A stretch of DNA of 64,000 nt. Origin: CAIWHR01 sp963726765 (GTDB taxonomy: Bacteria; Pseudomonadota; Gammaproteobacteria; Burkholderiales; Casimicrobiaceae). The notes under the pieces are model-generated. The model did not search any database, was not told the DNA's origin, and worked only from the letters and a program-made list of their open reading frames with translations. This document shows, piece after piece, positions 46,268 to 55,481 of the stretch. The position numbers and the translations under genes were made by a program. The stretch is taken from the NCBI GenBank assembly GCA_963726765.1, contig CAVSDH010000004.1:372001-436000 (forward strand). The letters run 5' to 3'. Numbering within the stretch: position 1 is the first letter of the stretch; each line of letters opens with the position of its first letter.

Positions 46268-48151
46268 TCAGTCGCCGGCCTTCCGGTCGCGGGCACCGGT
46301 GACGGGGTCGCGGGAACGCATCGGCTTCACGTTGAAAACTGCCGCCTTTTCGGCGATCTCGCCGACGATGTAGCGAGCGGTCACCGGCGTGCCGTCATAG
46401 TGGAGCACTGCGATCAATTTGTCCGGATCGATGCCGCATTCGTTGACGAGAAGCATCCGGAGCTGGGCGTCACGGTTCTGCTCGACCACGAACACCTTGT
46501 CGTGCGCCGCGATGAAGTCGGAGACCGCATCGGCGAACGGAAACGACCGGATGCGCATCCGGTCGAGATGTATCCCCTCCGATGCGAGCGCCGCGAGCGA
46601 TTCGGCCATCGCTGCGCCGGTGGACCCGAACCAGATCACGCCTGCGCGCGTCGGCTGGGCGGCGCTCTCGATGACCGGTGCCGGCACCAGCTCCTTCGCC
46701 GCCTCGAACTTGCGCAGCAGGCGCTGCATGTTGTCGACGTAGGCTGGCCCTTCCTCGGAATAGCGCGCGTAGCGGTCCTTGGTCGTGCCGCGCGTGAAGA
46801 ACGAGCCTTTCGTCGGGTGCGTGCCCGGATACGTGCGATACGGTATGCCGTCGCCGTCGACGTCGAGGTAGCGGCCGAACTCCTTGCCCGCCTCGAGTTC
46901 CTCGCGCGTCATCACCTTGCCGCGATCGAGCCCGCGCTGTTCGTTCCACACGAGCGGGTCCGTCAGCCAGTCCTGCATCCCGATGTCGAGGTCCGACAGC
47001 ACGAAGACCGGCGTCTGCAGCCGATCGGCGAGGTCGAGCGCGTCGGCGGCCATCGTGAAGCATTCGGTCGGATCCTCCGGAAACAGCAGCACATGCTTGG
47101 TGTCGCCGTGCGACGCGTAGGCGCAGAGCAGCAGGTCGGCCTGCTGGGTTCGGGTAGGCATGCCGGTCGACGGGCTGCCCCGCTGGATGTCGAACAACAC
47201 GGCCGGAATCTCCGCAAAGTACGCAAGGCCTATGAACTCCTGCATCAGCGAAATGCCCGGCCCGGACGTCGCGGTGAACGCGCGCGCGCCGTTCCACGCC
47301 GCCCCGATCACCATCCCGATCGACGCGAGCTCGTCCTCCGCCTGGACGATCGCGTACTTGTGCCGCCCCGTGGCCGCGTCGACGCGGTACTTGCGGCAGT
47401 GCTTCTGGAACGCCTCCGCGAGTGACGACGATGGCGTGATCGGGTACCACGCGCAGACGGTGGCGCCGCCGAAGACGCAGCCCAGCGCCGCCGCGTTGTT
47501 GCCGTCGATGAAGATGCGGTCGCCGACGGCGTTGGCGCGCCGCACGCGGATCGGCAGCGGGCAATCGAAATTCGCGCGCGCGTAATCGCGTCCGAGGTTG
47601 AGCGCCTTGCGGTTCGACTCGAGCAGCGATTCCTTGCCCTTGTACTGCTCGGCGAAGAGCTTCTCGATCTCCGCGGCGTCCAGGTCGAGGAGGGCCGAGA
47701 GCGCTCCCAGGTAGATGATGTTCTTGAAGAGCTGGCGCTGGCGCGGGTCCGAGTACTCGGCGTTGCAGATGCCAGTCAGGGGCATGCCGAGCACAGTGAC
47801 ATCGCTTCGCAACCGGCTGCTCGGTATCGGCCGTGTCGAGTCGTAGAACAGCACGCCGCCGGTGTCGAGCTCCGCGACGTCCTTGTCCCAGGTCTGCGGG
47901 TTCATCGCCACCATCAGGTCGACACCGCCGCGCCGGCCGCGCCAGCCCGCCTCCGTGACGCGCACCTCGTACCACGTCGGCAGGCCCTGGATGTTCGACG
48001 GGAAGATATTGCGCGCCGACACCGGCACGCCCATGCGCAGGATCGCCTTGGCGAACAGTCCGTTCGCCGACGCCGACCCCGAGCCGTTGACGTTGGCGAA
48101 CTTGACGACGAAATCGTTGACGCGGATGGCCGCGGCCCTGGAGTCTGCCAT
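46268..48151 (-). CDS. korA: 2-oxoacid:ferredoxin oxidoreductase alpha subunit fused to gamma (system 1)
   Basis: About 627 residues from ATG 48151 (a GTG at 48157 is also possible). The N-terminal gamma domain (1-190) has FVVKFANVNGSGSASANGLF. The alpha part has CAWYPITPSSSLAEAF (the PITP motif), FTATSGPGISLMQEFIGLAY and MPTRTQQADLLLCAYASHGD. Such gamma-alpha fusions are typical for KorA. It lies 2 bp after the ferredoxin-flavoprotein gene, so all belong to one transcript. Confidence 0.92.
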   Translation of the reverse strand: MADSRAAAIRVNDFVVKFANVNGSGSASANGLFAKAILRMGVPVSARNIFPSNIQGLPTWYEVRVTEAGWRGRRGGVDLMVAMNPQTWDKDVAELDTGGVLFYDSTRPIPSSRLRSDVTVLGMPLTGICNAEYSDPRQRQLFKNIIYLGALSALLDLDAAEIEKLFAEQYKGKESLLESNRKALNLGRDYARANFDCPLPIRVRRANAVGDRIFIDGNNAAALGCVFGGATVCAWYPITPSSSLAEAFQKHCRKYRVDAATGRHKYAIVQAEDELASIGMVIGAAWNGARAFTATSGPGISLMQEFIGLAYFAEIPAVLFDIQRGSPSTGMPTRTQQADLLLCAYASHGDTKHVLLFPEDPTECFTMAADALDLADRLQTPVFVLSDLDIGMQDWLTDPLVWNEQRGLDRGKVMTREELEAGKEFGRYLDVDGDGIPYRTYPGTHPTKGSFFTRGTTKDRYARYSEEGPAYVDNMQRLLRKFEAAKELVPAPVIESAAQPTRAGVIWFGSTGAAMAESLAALASEGIHLDRMRIRSFPFADAVSDFIAAHDKVFVVEQNRDAQLRMLLVNECGIDPDKLIAVLHYDGTPVTARYIVGEIAEKAAVFNVKPMRSRDPVTGARDRKAGD

Positions 48152-48153
48152 GG

Positions 48154-50022
48154 TCACTCCGCGGTCACCGGGCCGCGATGCGCGGCCGGACGCCGGTAGT
48201 CCACTGCCGTGGGCTTGCGACGGCAGCGATCGTCGGCATGCGCCACTTCAAGGAGGAACTTCTGCATGTCCCACGCGCCGGTCGGGCAACGCTCGGCGCA
48301 GAGCCCGCAGTGCAGGCAGACGTCCTCGTCCTTGACCATCACGCGCCCGGTTTTGAGCGGCGCCGACACGTAGAGATCCTGTGCGAGATCCACCGCCGGG
48401 ACGCGCAGCCGGGGCCGGAGCTCGGCCTCGTCGCCATCGGCTGTGAAATTGATGCAATCCATCGGGCAGATGTCGACACAGGCGTCGCATTCGATGCAAA
48501 GGCGGTCGGCGAACACCGTCTGCACGTCGCAGTTGAGACAGCGCTGCGCCTCGGCAAAGGCGAGCTTCGGGTCGAAGCCCAGCTCGACCTCGATCTTGAT
48601 GCTCTTCAACGCGAGCTTCGTTTCCTTGAGCGGCACACGGAACCGGTGGGCAGGAATGATCGCGTTGTCGTAGCTCCACTCGTGGATGCCCATCTTCTGC
48701 GAGACCAGCGTCGTGTGCGGCGGCGGACGCTTCCCCAGATCCTCGCCGCGGCACAGGAGGTCGATCGAGATCGCGGCGGCATGGCCATGCGCGACCGCCC
48801 AGATGATGTTCTTGGGCCCGAGCGCCGCGTCGCCGCCGAAAAACACGCCGCGCCGCGTCGACGCCATCGTCGTGGCGTCGACGACGGGCATGCCGGCGTC
48901 GTTGAATTCAAGCCCCAGGTCGCGCTCGATCCACGGAAACGCATTTTCCTGTCCGATGGCGACCAGCACGTCGTCGCACGGGAAATGCACATCGGGTTCG
49001 CCGGTCGCGACGAGCCTGCGCCGCCCTTTGTCGTCCTTTTGCGGCGCCACCTTCTCGAACGTCACGCCGGTAAGCCTGCCACCTTCGTGGGTGAACGCCT
49101 TCGGAACGAGGTAGTTGTGGATCGGGATGCCCTCGTGCGCGGCGTCTTCCTTCTCCCACGGCGACGCCTTCATTTCGTCGAAGCCGGAGCGGACGACCAC
49201 CTGTACGTCGTCGCCGCCCAGACGGCGCGAGCTGCGGCAGCAGTCCATCGCCGTATTGCCCCCGCCCAGCACGACGACGCGCCTGCCGATCCGGGTCGTG
49301 TGGCCGAACGACACGCTCGCCAGCCAGTCGATGCCGATGTGGATGTTCTGCGCGGCCTCGCGGCGCCCGGGAATGTCGATATCGCGTCCGCGGGGCGCGC
49401 CGCTCCCGATGAACACCGCGTCGAACGGCTCCGCGAGCAGTGCCTTCAGGCTGTCGATCCGGTGGCCGGGCTGAAAGTCGACACCGAGATCGAGCACGTA
49501 GCCCATCTCCTCGTCGATGACGGCCTCCGGGAGGCGGAACTTCGGAATCTGCGTGCGCATCATCCCGCCGCTCTTCGCGTCACCGTCGAAGACGACGCAT
49601 TCGTAGCCCAGTGGAACGAGGTCGCGCGCGACGGTGAGGGAAGCCGGCCCGGCGCCGACCAGCGCGACGCGTTTGCCGTTGCGTTTTTCCGGTCGCCGCG
49701 GCAGCCGGTCGCGGATGTCGTCCTTGTAGTCGGCCGCGACGCGCTTCAGACGGCAGATGGCGACGGGCTCGGGCTTGCCCTTGCCGTCCCCGCCCTCTTC
49801 GACCCGGCCACGGCGGCACGCAGGCTCGCAGGGGCGGTCGCAGGTGCGGCCAAGAATGCCCGGGAAGACGTTGGATTCCCAATTGACGAGATAGGCGTCC
49901 CCGTAACGGCCGGCCGCAATGAGACGGATGTACTCGGGCACCGGTGTGTGCGCGGGGCACGCCCACTGGCAATCGACGACTTTATGGAAATAGTCGGGAT
50001 TCGCAATATCCGTCGGCTTCAA
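48154..50022 (-). CDS. GltD/NfnB-like FAD oxidoreductase with C-terminal two-cluster ferredoxin domain
   Basis: About 622 residues from TTG 50022, chosen for AGGAG upstream and the conserved LKPTDIANPDYFHKVVDCQW. An N-terminal Fe-S region (CQWACPAHTPVPEYI, LGRTCDRPCEPACRRG) precedes FAD (VALVGAGPASLTVARDL) and NAD(P) (VVVLGGGNTAMDCCRSS) motifs. The C-terminus has a 2[4Fe-4S] ferredoxin with CIECDACVDICPMDC and CLHCGLCAERCPTG. This is the type of subunit (KorC-like) expected to pass electrons between NAD(P)H and the oxidoreductase ferredoxin site. Its N-terminus is long in other reading choices. Confidence 0.85.
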   Translation of the reverse strand: MKPTDIANPDYFHKVVDCQWACPAHTPVPEYIRLIAAGRYGDAYLVNWESNVFPGILGRTCDRPCEPACRRGRVEEGGDGKGKPEPVAICRLKRVAADYKDDIRDRLPRRPEKRNGKRVALVGAGPASLTVARDLVPLGYECVVFDGDAKSGGMMRTQIPKFRLPEAVIDEEMGYVLDLGVDFQPGHRIDSLKALLAEPFDAVFIGSGAPRGRDIDIPGRREAAQNIHIGIDWLASVSFGHTTRIGRRVVVLGGGNTAMDCCRSSRRLGGDDVQVVVRSGFDEMKASPWEKEDAAHEGIPIHNYLVPKAFTHEGGRLTGVTFEKVAPQKDDKGRRRLVATGEPDVHFPCDDVLVAIGQENAFPWIERDLGLEFNDAGMPVVDATTMASTRRGVFFGGDAALGPKNIIWAVAHGHAAAISIDLLCRGEDLGKRPPPHTTLVSQKMGIHEWSYDNAIIPAHRFRVPLKETKLALKSIKIEVELGFDPKLAFAEAQRCLNCDVQTVFADRLCIECDACVDICPMDCINFTADGDEAELRPRLRVPAVDLAQDLYVSAPLKTGRVMVKDEDVCLHCGLCAERCPTGAWDMQKFLLEVAHADDRCRRKPTAVDYRRPAAHRGPVTAE

Positions 50023-50289
50023 ACGCGGGTCTCCTGTGGCGGCGGCCGGTCTTCGTGGTCTTGTTGCCGGGGCGCGCTTCCGAGAAGCACGTTTCGCGCC
50101 CGGACCGGTGTGCGCAGCAGCGCATGCTACGCCTGCGGGGCTGCCATGGAAAGGCTTGATGCAATTAGGGTTTTGCGGCCTGTGCGATCGGCGCAACAGG
50201 TCGACCGCGGGCGGATGCCGTCGCGCGCCGCGCGGCCTGACCGGCAGCGGCGCCCTGCCGGTCGCTGCCTTCAGCCGCCCCCGCGGGGT

Positions 50290-52512
50290 TCAGCGAAACG
50301 GTTCCGCGCGCTTGACGAGTTCGTCCAGCCCGGGCTCGTTCGGGTTTCGAGGCTTGCCCGGATGGATGATTGCGACCTGGCAGACCTCGGCGGCCTCGAC
50401 GAGCTGCCGGTAGGTGCCGGCGTCGATGTCCTTGATGTACGCCTGCTTGTTCTCGTTGTACGTGAACATCCGGTCGTTGATGGTCTGGCACTCGTTGCAA
50501 CTCGGGCAGCGCGAGGTTTCAATCCACGCGTCGTCCGAAGGGGGGGCTGCCGCGTCGGGCGCGACCGCGGCCGGCGTCGCGGCCGGCACGGCGGCGGCAG
50601 GTTCGGTCGCGGCGGCACCCGGGGCCGCCGAGGCCACGGCCTTCTGCAGCGCTTCCTGCACCAGTTGCCGTTCCGCCTCCCAATCCGCCCGCTCGCGCGC
50701 CAGCAGCCGTTCCGCATGCGAGTCGTGGATTCCGGCGTGTTCCTGCAACCGGTGCCATAGCAGCAGGCAACGGCGCGTCGCCTGCATCAACCGCGCGTCG
50801 ACGATGACGCGATGCAGCCTGTCGTCGGCGTCGACAGCCCACAGGTAAGGGACCGCCTCGGTTGCAGTCGATTGAGGCAGCTTCAGCCACTCGGCGACCG
50901 GCAGCATGCCGGCGCTCCAGCGTTCGCGCGGCACGACAGCGAAATGCGCGGCGTAGCGGCGATCGCACAGGACGAAGTCGGCGTAGGTGATCGCAACCTC
51001 CCCGGTCACCCGTTGCATCGCCTCGTCCGAGTACTCGAAAGGCTCGACCGGCCAGTCGGCATCCGAATTCCGGTTGTGCTCGAGCGAAAACCGGGCAGCC
51101 CAGTTTTCGCCCGCCGACGCGTCGTACGAAAACGCGGGGAAGGCGCGCGATTCCCTCGCCATCGACGCCGTCAGATAGGAGGGAAGATCGTGTGCCGCCG
51201 CTGGCGAGCCCGCGAAGATGCTGAAGAGCGCAGGGCCGCGGCACGCAAGTCCGCGTTCGATTCGTTCGCGCATCGCATAGAGATCGCCGCAGGTCGCCTG
51301 CAGCACGAACATGCCGCCCAGCCCCATCGCCGTCGTCGCGAGCCGTGCGCTGCGCACGCCGAACGCGAAGTGTCCCGTTCCTATCGACGCCTCCTCGAGG
51401 AGGTCCGTCTGCTGCACGAGGACCTTCACCGGAAGTCCGGCGGAAAGCATGTCGATCAGGCCCGCATTCTCCGGCGCGTCGTTGCGGTCGGCAGGGATGC
51501 AGACGAGGTAATTCGGGAAAAGTGCGAGATCGTCCGCCGTCAGCGCATTCTCGTCGTAACGTTCGAAGAACGAATCGTGGTCCGCCTCGACATACGCGCC
51601 GTCGGACTCGAGCTCCGCGATCGCGATGGCCTTCACGACTTCGGTGAGGCGGGGCAGGCGTTCGCGATACGCCACCGCCGCCGCGGCGCAGTTGTCGAAC
51701 ACGAATTCCCAGGGACCTGCGGTCGCCGCGCCCACGGGATCCGCATAGAACGGTTGCGTGCGAAGCACCTCCAGCGCCCCCTCGATGCGGCGGCGGCGCG
51801 CGGGCGGCAGTTCGTCCTTGGGCGCACCGCGAACGACCAGTTTTGACATGACGGTGAAATCGAAGACGTCGCCATGCCCGGAACCGATCGAGGACGCAAG
51901 CGCCTCCGGCTGCTGGCCCGCGGCCGATCGCGCGAACGCTGCCCGGCGGATGTCGGTGAGCTTTCGCATCAGCGAATCGATCAGAGCGCGAAACCGGCCG
52001 CCCTTTTCCGCCTGCGTGTGTCGCCACGCCTGCGTGACGATGCGGGTCGACAGCCGCGGATCGCAGTCGACCACTTCGCCGTCCACCTTGAGCGAGTCTC
52101 CTGTCTGGGCCAGCACCTTCGCTACCGTGTCATCTGCACCGTCGCTCACCCGTCCGGCCGCTCGCGCCCACAGGTCCGACAGCATGCCCGTCTCGCCCAC
52201 GGCCAGCATCGCGCGCAACTCCCGCTCGACGCGCAGCACGTGCTTTCGCAGCCGCTCGCCTTCGAGCCCGCGCGGCGCGATTTCGGTCAGCAGCGAAGCC
52301 ACAACCGCCGACAGCGAGTGAACGTAGCCGTCGCCGATGGTCGATTCCGGCAGGACGAGCGGATAGTCGTAGCGCAGCCGCGTGAGATCGCGGTACCCCG
52401 CGAGCAGCGCGGGGCGCAGTGTGCCCACGTCGATCGGCGCGAGGCCCTCGCCGGCGCGCTTGCCGGTCATGTGGAAGACCCGTTGGTCCTGCGATTTCAA
52501 AGCCATGTCCAT
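50290..52512 (-). CDS. Large protein of unknown function with C-terminal [4Fe-4S]-like motif
   Basis: 740 residues, no signal peptide or membrane helix. No known domain was recognised in residues 1-620. A central region contains PNYLVCIPADRNDAPENAGL and GLGGMFVLQATCGDLYAMRE. An Ala/Pro-rich linker (about 625-660) leads to a small domain with CPSCNEC (Cys 669, 672, 675) and a distant Cys 711 in EVCQVAIIHP, which would bind one [4Fe-4S]. It sits between the two oxidoreductase systems with 30 bp to korB2 and a 267-bp gap on its other side. It is likely part of the same electron-transfer module. Annotation as 'ferredoxin' would understate it. Confidence 0.75.
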   Translation of the reverse strand: MDMALKSQDQRVFHMTGKRAGEGLAPIDVGTLRPALLAGYRDLTRLRYDYPLVLPESTIGDGYVHSLSAVVASLLTEIAPRGLEGERLRKHVLRVERELRAMLAVGETGMLSDLWARAAGRVSDGADDTVAKVLAQTGDSLKVDGEVVDCDPRLSTRIVTQAWRHTQAEKGGRFRALIDSLMRKLTDIRRAAFARSAAGQQPEALASSIGSGHGDVFDFTVMSKLVVRGAPKDELPPARRRRIEGALEVLRTQPFYADPVGAATAGPWEFVFDNCAAAAVAYRERLPRLTEVVKAIAIAELESDGAYVEADHDSFFERYDENALTADDLALFPNYLVCIPADRNDAPENAGLIDMLSAGLPVKVLVQQTDLLEEASIGTGHFAFGVRSARLATTAMGLGGMFVLQATCGDLYAMRERIERGLACRGPALFSIFAGSPAAAHDLPSYLTASMARESRAFPAFSYDASAGENWAARFSLEHNRNSDADWPVEPFEYSDEAMQRVTGEVAITYADFVLCDRRYAAHFAVVPRERWSAGMLPVAEWLKLPQSTATEAVPYLWAVDADDRLHRVIVDARLMQATRRCLLLWHRLQEHAGIHDSHAERLLARERADWEAERQLVQEALQKAVASAAPGAAATEPAAAVPAATPAAVAPDAAAPPSDDAWIETSRCPSCNECQTINDRMFTYNENKQAYIKDIDAGTYRQLVEAAEVCQVAIIHPGKPRNPNEPGLDELVKRAEPFR

Positions 52513-52542
52513 GGGAATTCGGTCGTCCGTAATGGGCGGGCG

Positions 52543-53532
52543 TCAGGCGACGCGGGTCTGCCGCGCGTCCTCGTCAGGCCAGATCGTGACCTTGTCGAAC
52601 TCGGCTTCCAACCCGGCGCGGGTCCTTTCGGGCGTGCGCGGAGCACCGGCGCCGCGCAGGTCCTCGTAGCACGGAATGTCCGGATTTTCGTAGAGAATCC
52701 CGACCGGGATCGGGTCCTCGCACGACGCGATCTCGCGCGCCTTGTGGATGTCGAGGGGATCGTGCTCGCGCTGGTTCCTGTAGATGCGGCTCGTCTCCGC
52801 GGAGAGCGCGAGTCCTTTGGGATGCGTGAGCAGCAACGTCTTGCCGGGGTCGTGCAGCCAGGGCTCGAACATCTTGGGCAGGAATTCGGGGCAGCGCTGG
52901 ATGATGCGGACGAACGAAAACCCGCGGTGCTTGTAAGCCCTGGAGATGATGTCGTAGAGCAGCTCGGGAACCCAGTCGACCGCCTGCGCGACGAACGAGG
53001 CGTTTTGCACGCCAAGCGTCACCGTCAGCGGGTTGAGCGCATCGAGAACGGCCCCTCGCGGCGTCGTATTGCTCTTCATGCCCATCGGCGACGTCGGCGA
53101 CGCCTGTTTCTTGGTCAGCCCGTACACGTGATTGTCGTGCAGGATCACCGTCATGTTCATGTTGTAGCGGATCGCGTGAATCCAGTGCGCGGCGCCGATG
53201 CTGCAGCAGTCGCCGTCGCCGGTGTTCACGAATACGTGCAGGTCGGGGCGCGCCATCTTCACGCCCTCGGCGATCGGGAACGCGCGGCCGTGGATGCCGT
53301 GAAAGCCGTAGGTCTTCATGTAGTGCGGAAACCGGCTCGAGCAGCCGATGCCCGACACGAACACCGTGCGCTCGGGCGCGAGATCCTCGTCGCGGCATAG
53401 CCGCTGCACCGCGGCCAGGATCGCGTTGTCGCCGCAGCCGCTGCACCATCGCGGCACGCCGCCCTGGTAATCCTCGAGGTTGTGGTGCTCCTCGTGCAGC
53501 TTGATGATGCATTGCGTGACGGGGATGGCCAT
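52543..53532 (-). CDS. korB: 2-oxoacid:ferredoxin oxidoreductase beta subunit (system 2)
   Basis: 329 residues. WCSGCGDNAILAAVQRL carries the CxxC, SGIGCSSRFPHYMKTYGFHG the third Cys, and GDGDCCSIGAAHWIHAI to VYGLTKKQASPTS the TPP motif. It differs clearly from the system-1 beta subunit in length and local sequence, so this is not a recent duplication. The gene begins 2 bp after the korA2 stop. Confidence 0.9.
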   Translation of the reverse strand: MAIPVTQCIIKLHEEHHNLEDYQGGVPRWCSGCGDNAILAAVQRLCRDEDLAPERTVFVSGIGCSSRFPHYMKTYGFHGIHGRAFPIAEGVKMARPDLHVFVNTGDGDCCSIGAAHWIHAIRYNMNMTVILHDNHVYGLTKKQASPTSPMGMKSNTTPRGAVLDALNPLTVTLGVQNASFVAQAVDWVPELLYDIISRAYKHRGFSFVRIIQRCPEFLPKMFEPWLHDPGKTLLLTHPKGLALSAETSRIYRNQREHDPLDIHKAREIASCEDPIPVGILYENPDIPCYEDLRGAGAPRTPERTRAGLEAEFDKVTIWPDEDARQTRVA

Positions 53533-53534
53533 CG

Positions 53535-55436
53535 CTATTTTCCTTCCCGCAGTTTCGCGCGGATCGTGTTCACGACGTCACCGGGTTTGATCGGCTGACC
53601 CCGTGCCTCGCTCCAGCAGTCGATGTCGACGAGGAAGCGCGAGCGCAGCATCAGCGCCAGCGCCGAGTAGCGGCGGTTGTCCTCGTCGATCAACTCGTCC
53701 TCGAGGCGGTCCGACCAGTTGTTTTCCACCGTCATCACCTTGCCGAACCGTTGGAGGATCTCGCGGATCCCCGATGGCATGGGCTGGATGAACCGCAGAT
53801 GCAGCGACGATACCTTGAGCCCCTCGGCGCGGGCGCGGTCGACGGCCTCCTCGATCGCGCCCTTGGTGCTGCCCCAGCCCACGACCAGGAGATCGCCCTC
53901 CTGATCGCCGTGGACCGGCGGGGTCTTCAGCGCCTTCTGCAGCGCCGCGATCTTCAGGCTGCGCGCGCGCAGGCCCTCCTCGTTGATCGACGGGTCGTAC
54001 GCGACCTTGCTCATCCGGTCGTGCGCGAGACCCGTCAGCGTGTGCATGCCTCCGGGCTGCCCGGGAATGAAGCGGTGCGTGAGGCCGGTGATTCTGTCCC
54101 AGTCATAGGGCTTGGCGTCGGGCGGCACGGGAGACTGGTCGAGCGGCGGCGCGAGCCAGTCCTCGGAGAATTGCGGTCGCGGAAACGGCTGCTGCGCGGT
54201 GGCAAGGCTCGCATCGGAGAGAACGACGACGACGGTATTGAACGTCTCGGCGATCTTGCGCGCGGTGATCATCGAATAGAAGCAATCCTCGATGTCGCTG
54301 ACGGCCAGCACGACCTTGGGTGCGTCGCCGTGGCTGCCGTAGACCGCACACAGGAGATCGCCCTGCTCGACCTTGGTCGGCTGCCCGGTGCTGGGTCCTC
54401 CCCGCTGCACATTGACGACGACCAGCGGGATTTCGGCCATCACCGCAAGCCCGAGCCCTTCCTGCTTCAGCGAGTAGCCCGGACCCGAAGTGATCGTCAC
54501 CGCGCAGCGGCCGGCGTACGACGCGCCGATCGCAAACGCGCAGGCGGCGATTTCATCCTCGGCCTGGTGGACCATGCCGCCGACGCGCTCGAACACGTCG
54601 GACAGGTAATGCGACGCGGAGGTCGCCGGCGTGATCGGGTACATCGCGCAGATGTCCATGCCGGATGCGAGGACACCCAGCGCGATCGCGGTGTTGCCGT
54701 TCACGACTACCTGCGGCACTTTCGACTTGTCCGCGGGAATCGCGTACTTGAAGTCGAGGTTGGCCTCGCCCCAGGCAAAGCCGGCGTCGAGCAGACGCAC
54801 GTTGGTGGCAATGACCTTCTCGTCCTTCTTGCCGAAGATCCGCGCAACCTGGTCGCGCGCGAGCTGCATGTCGAGGCTGTAGATGCTGCACAGCATCCCC
54901 AGCACGAACATGTTCTTGCCGCGCCGCGCATCCGTCATCAGCGCGCGACATTCGCGTTCGAGCGGGGTTTCGATCACGCGGTAGCCGCCGTCCTGCAGCG
55001 ACTTGACGGTTGCCCTGTACGACTCGACGATCGCCGGATCCTTGTGGTCGCGCCACATGCTCTCGAGCAGAATCGTCGCGCCGGTCTTGAGCTCGCCGGC
55101 GCGAACGCGCCCCAGCAGCACCTGCTCGTTGAACGCGACGACGAGGTCGGTCTGGTCGCCGCCGTTGGTGACCCGCTGGGTGCCGATCCGGATCTGGATG
55201 CCGCTGGCGCCGGCGACGCTGCGCGCCGGCGGCTGGATCTCGGCGGGAATGATCTCGACGGTCCAGATGCCGTTGCCGCTTCGCGCGGCAATGGCCGCGA
55301 GCGACTGGCCGCAGCGCTGCGCGCCCTCGCCCGAATCGCTGATGATTTCGACGATGTGCTCTTTCAGGATCGTCGCGCGTTTCGAGTGGGCGGGGCCCGG
55401 CTTGACGGGATGTTCGAGCAGTGCGGCGTCGGTCAT
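53535..55436 (-). CDS. korA: 2-oxoacid:ferredoxin oxidoreductase alpha subunit fused to gamma (system 2)
   Basis: 633 residues. The gamma domain spans about 25-210 (IVEIISDSGEGAQRCGQSLA). The alpha domain has ICAMYPITPATSASHYLSDV, ITSGPGYSLKQEGLGLAVMA and GGPSTGQPTKVEQGDLLCAV. Substrate specificity is not readable. Presence of two divergent AB pairs in one operon suggests two different 2-oxoacids or two electron routes. 45 bp separate it from the nfnB-like gene. Confidence 0.92.
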   Translation of the reverse strand: MTDAALLEHPVKPGPAHSKRATILKEHIVEIISDSGEGAQRCGQSLAAIAARSGNGIWTVEIIPAEIQPPARSVAGASGIQIRIGTQRVTNGGDQTDLVVAFNEQVLLGRVRAGELKTGATILLESMWRDHKDPAIVESYRATVKSLQDGGYRVIETPLERECRALMTDARRGKNMFVLGMLCSIYSLDMQLARDQVARIFGKKDEKVIATNVRLLDAGFAWGEANLDFKYAIPADKSKVPQVVVNGNTAIALGVLASGMDICAMYPITPATSASHYLSDVFERVGGMVHQAEDEIAACAFAIGASYAGRCAVTITSGPGYSLKQEGLGLAVMAEIPLVVVNVQRGGPSTGQPTKVEQGDLLCAVYGSHGDAPKVVLAVSDIEDCFYSMITARKIAETFNTVVVVLSDASLATAQQPFPRPQFSEDWLAPPLDQSPVPPDAKPYDWDRITGLTHRFIPGQPGGMHTLTGLAHDRMSKVAYDPSINEEGLRARSLKIAALQKALKTPPVHGDQEGDLLVVGWGSTKGAIEEAVDRARAEGLKVSSLHLRFIQPMPSGIREILQRFGKVMTVENNWSDRLEDELIDEDNRRYSALALMLRSRFLVDIDCWSEARGQPIKPGDVVNTIRAKLREGK

Positions 55437-55481
55437 GGGAATGCCTTGCGGTTACGGGTCGCGCGGGTACTCATCCGCGCA

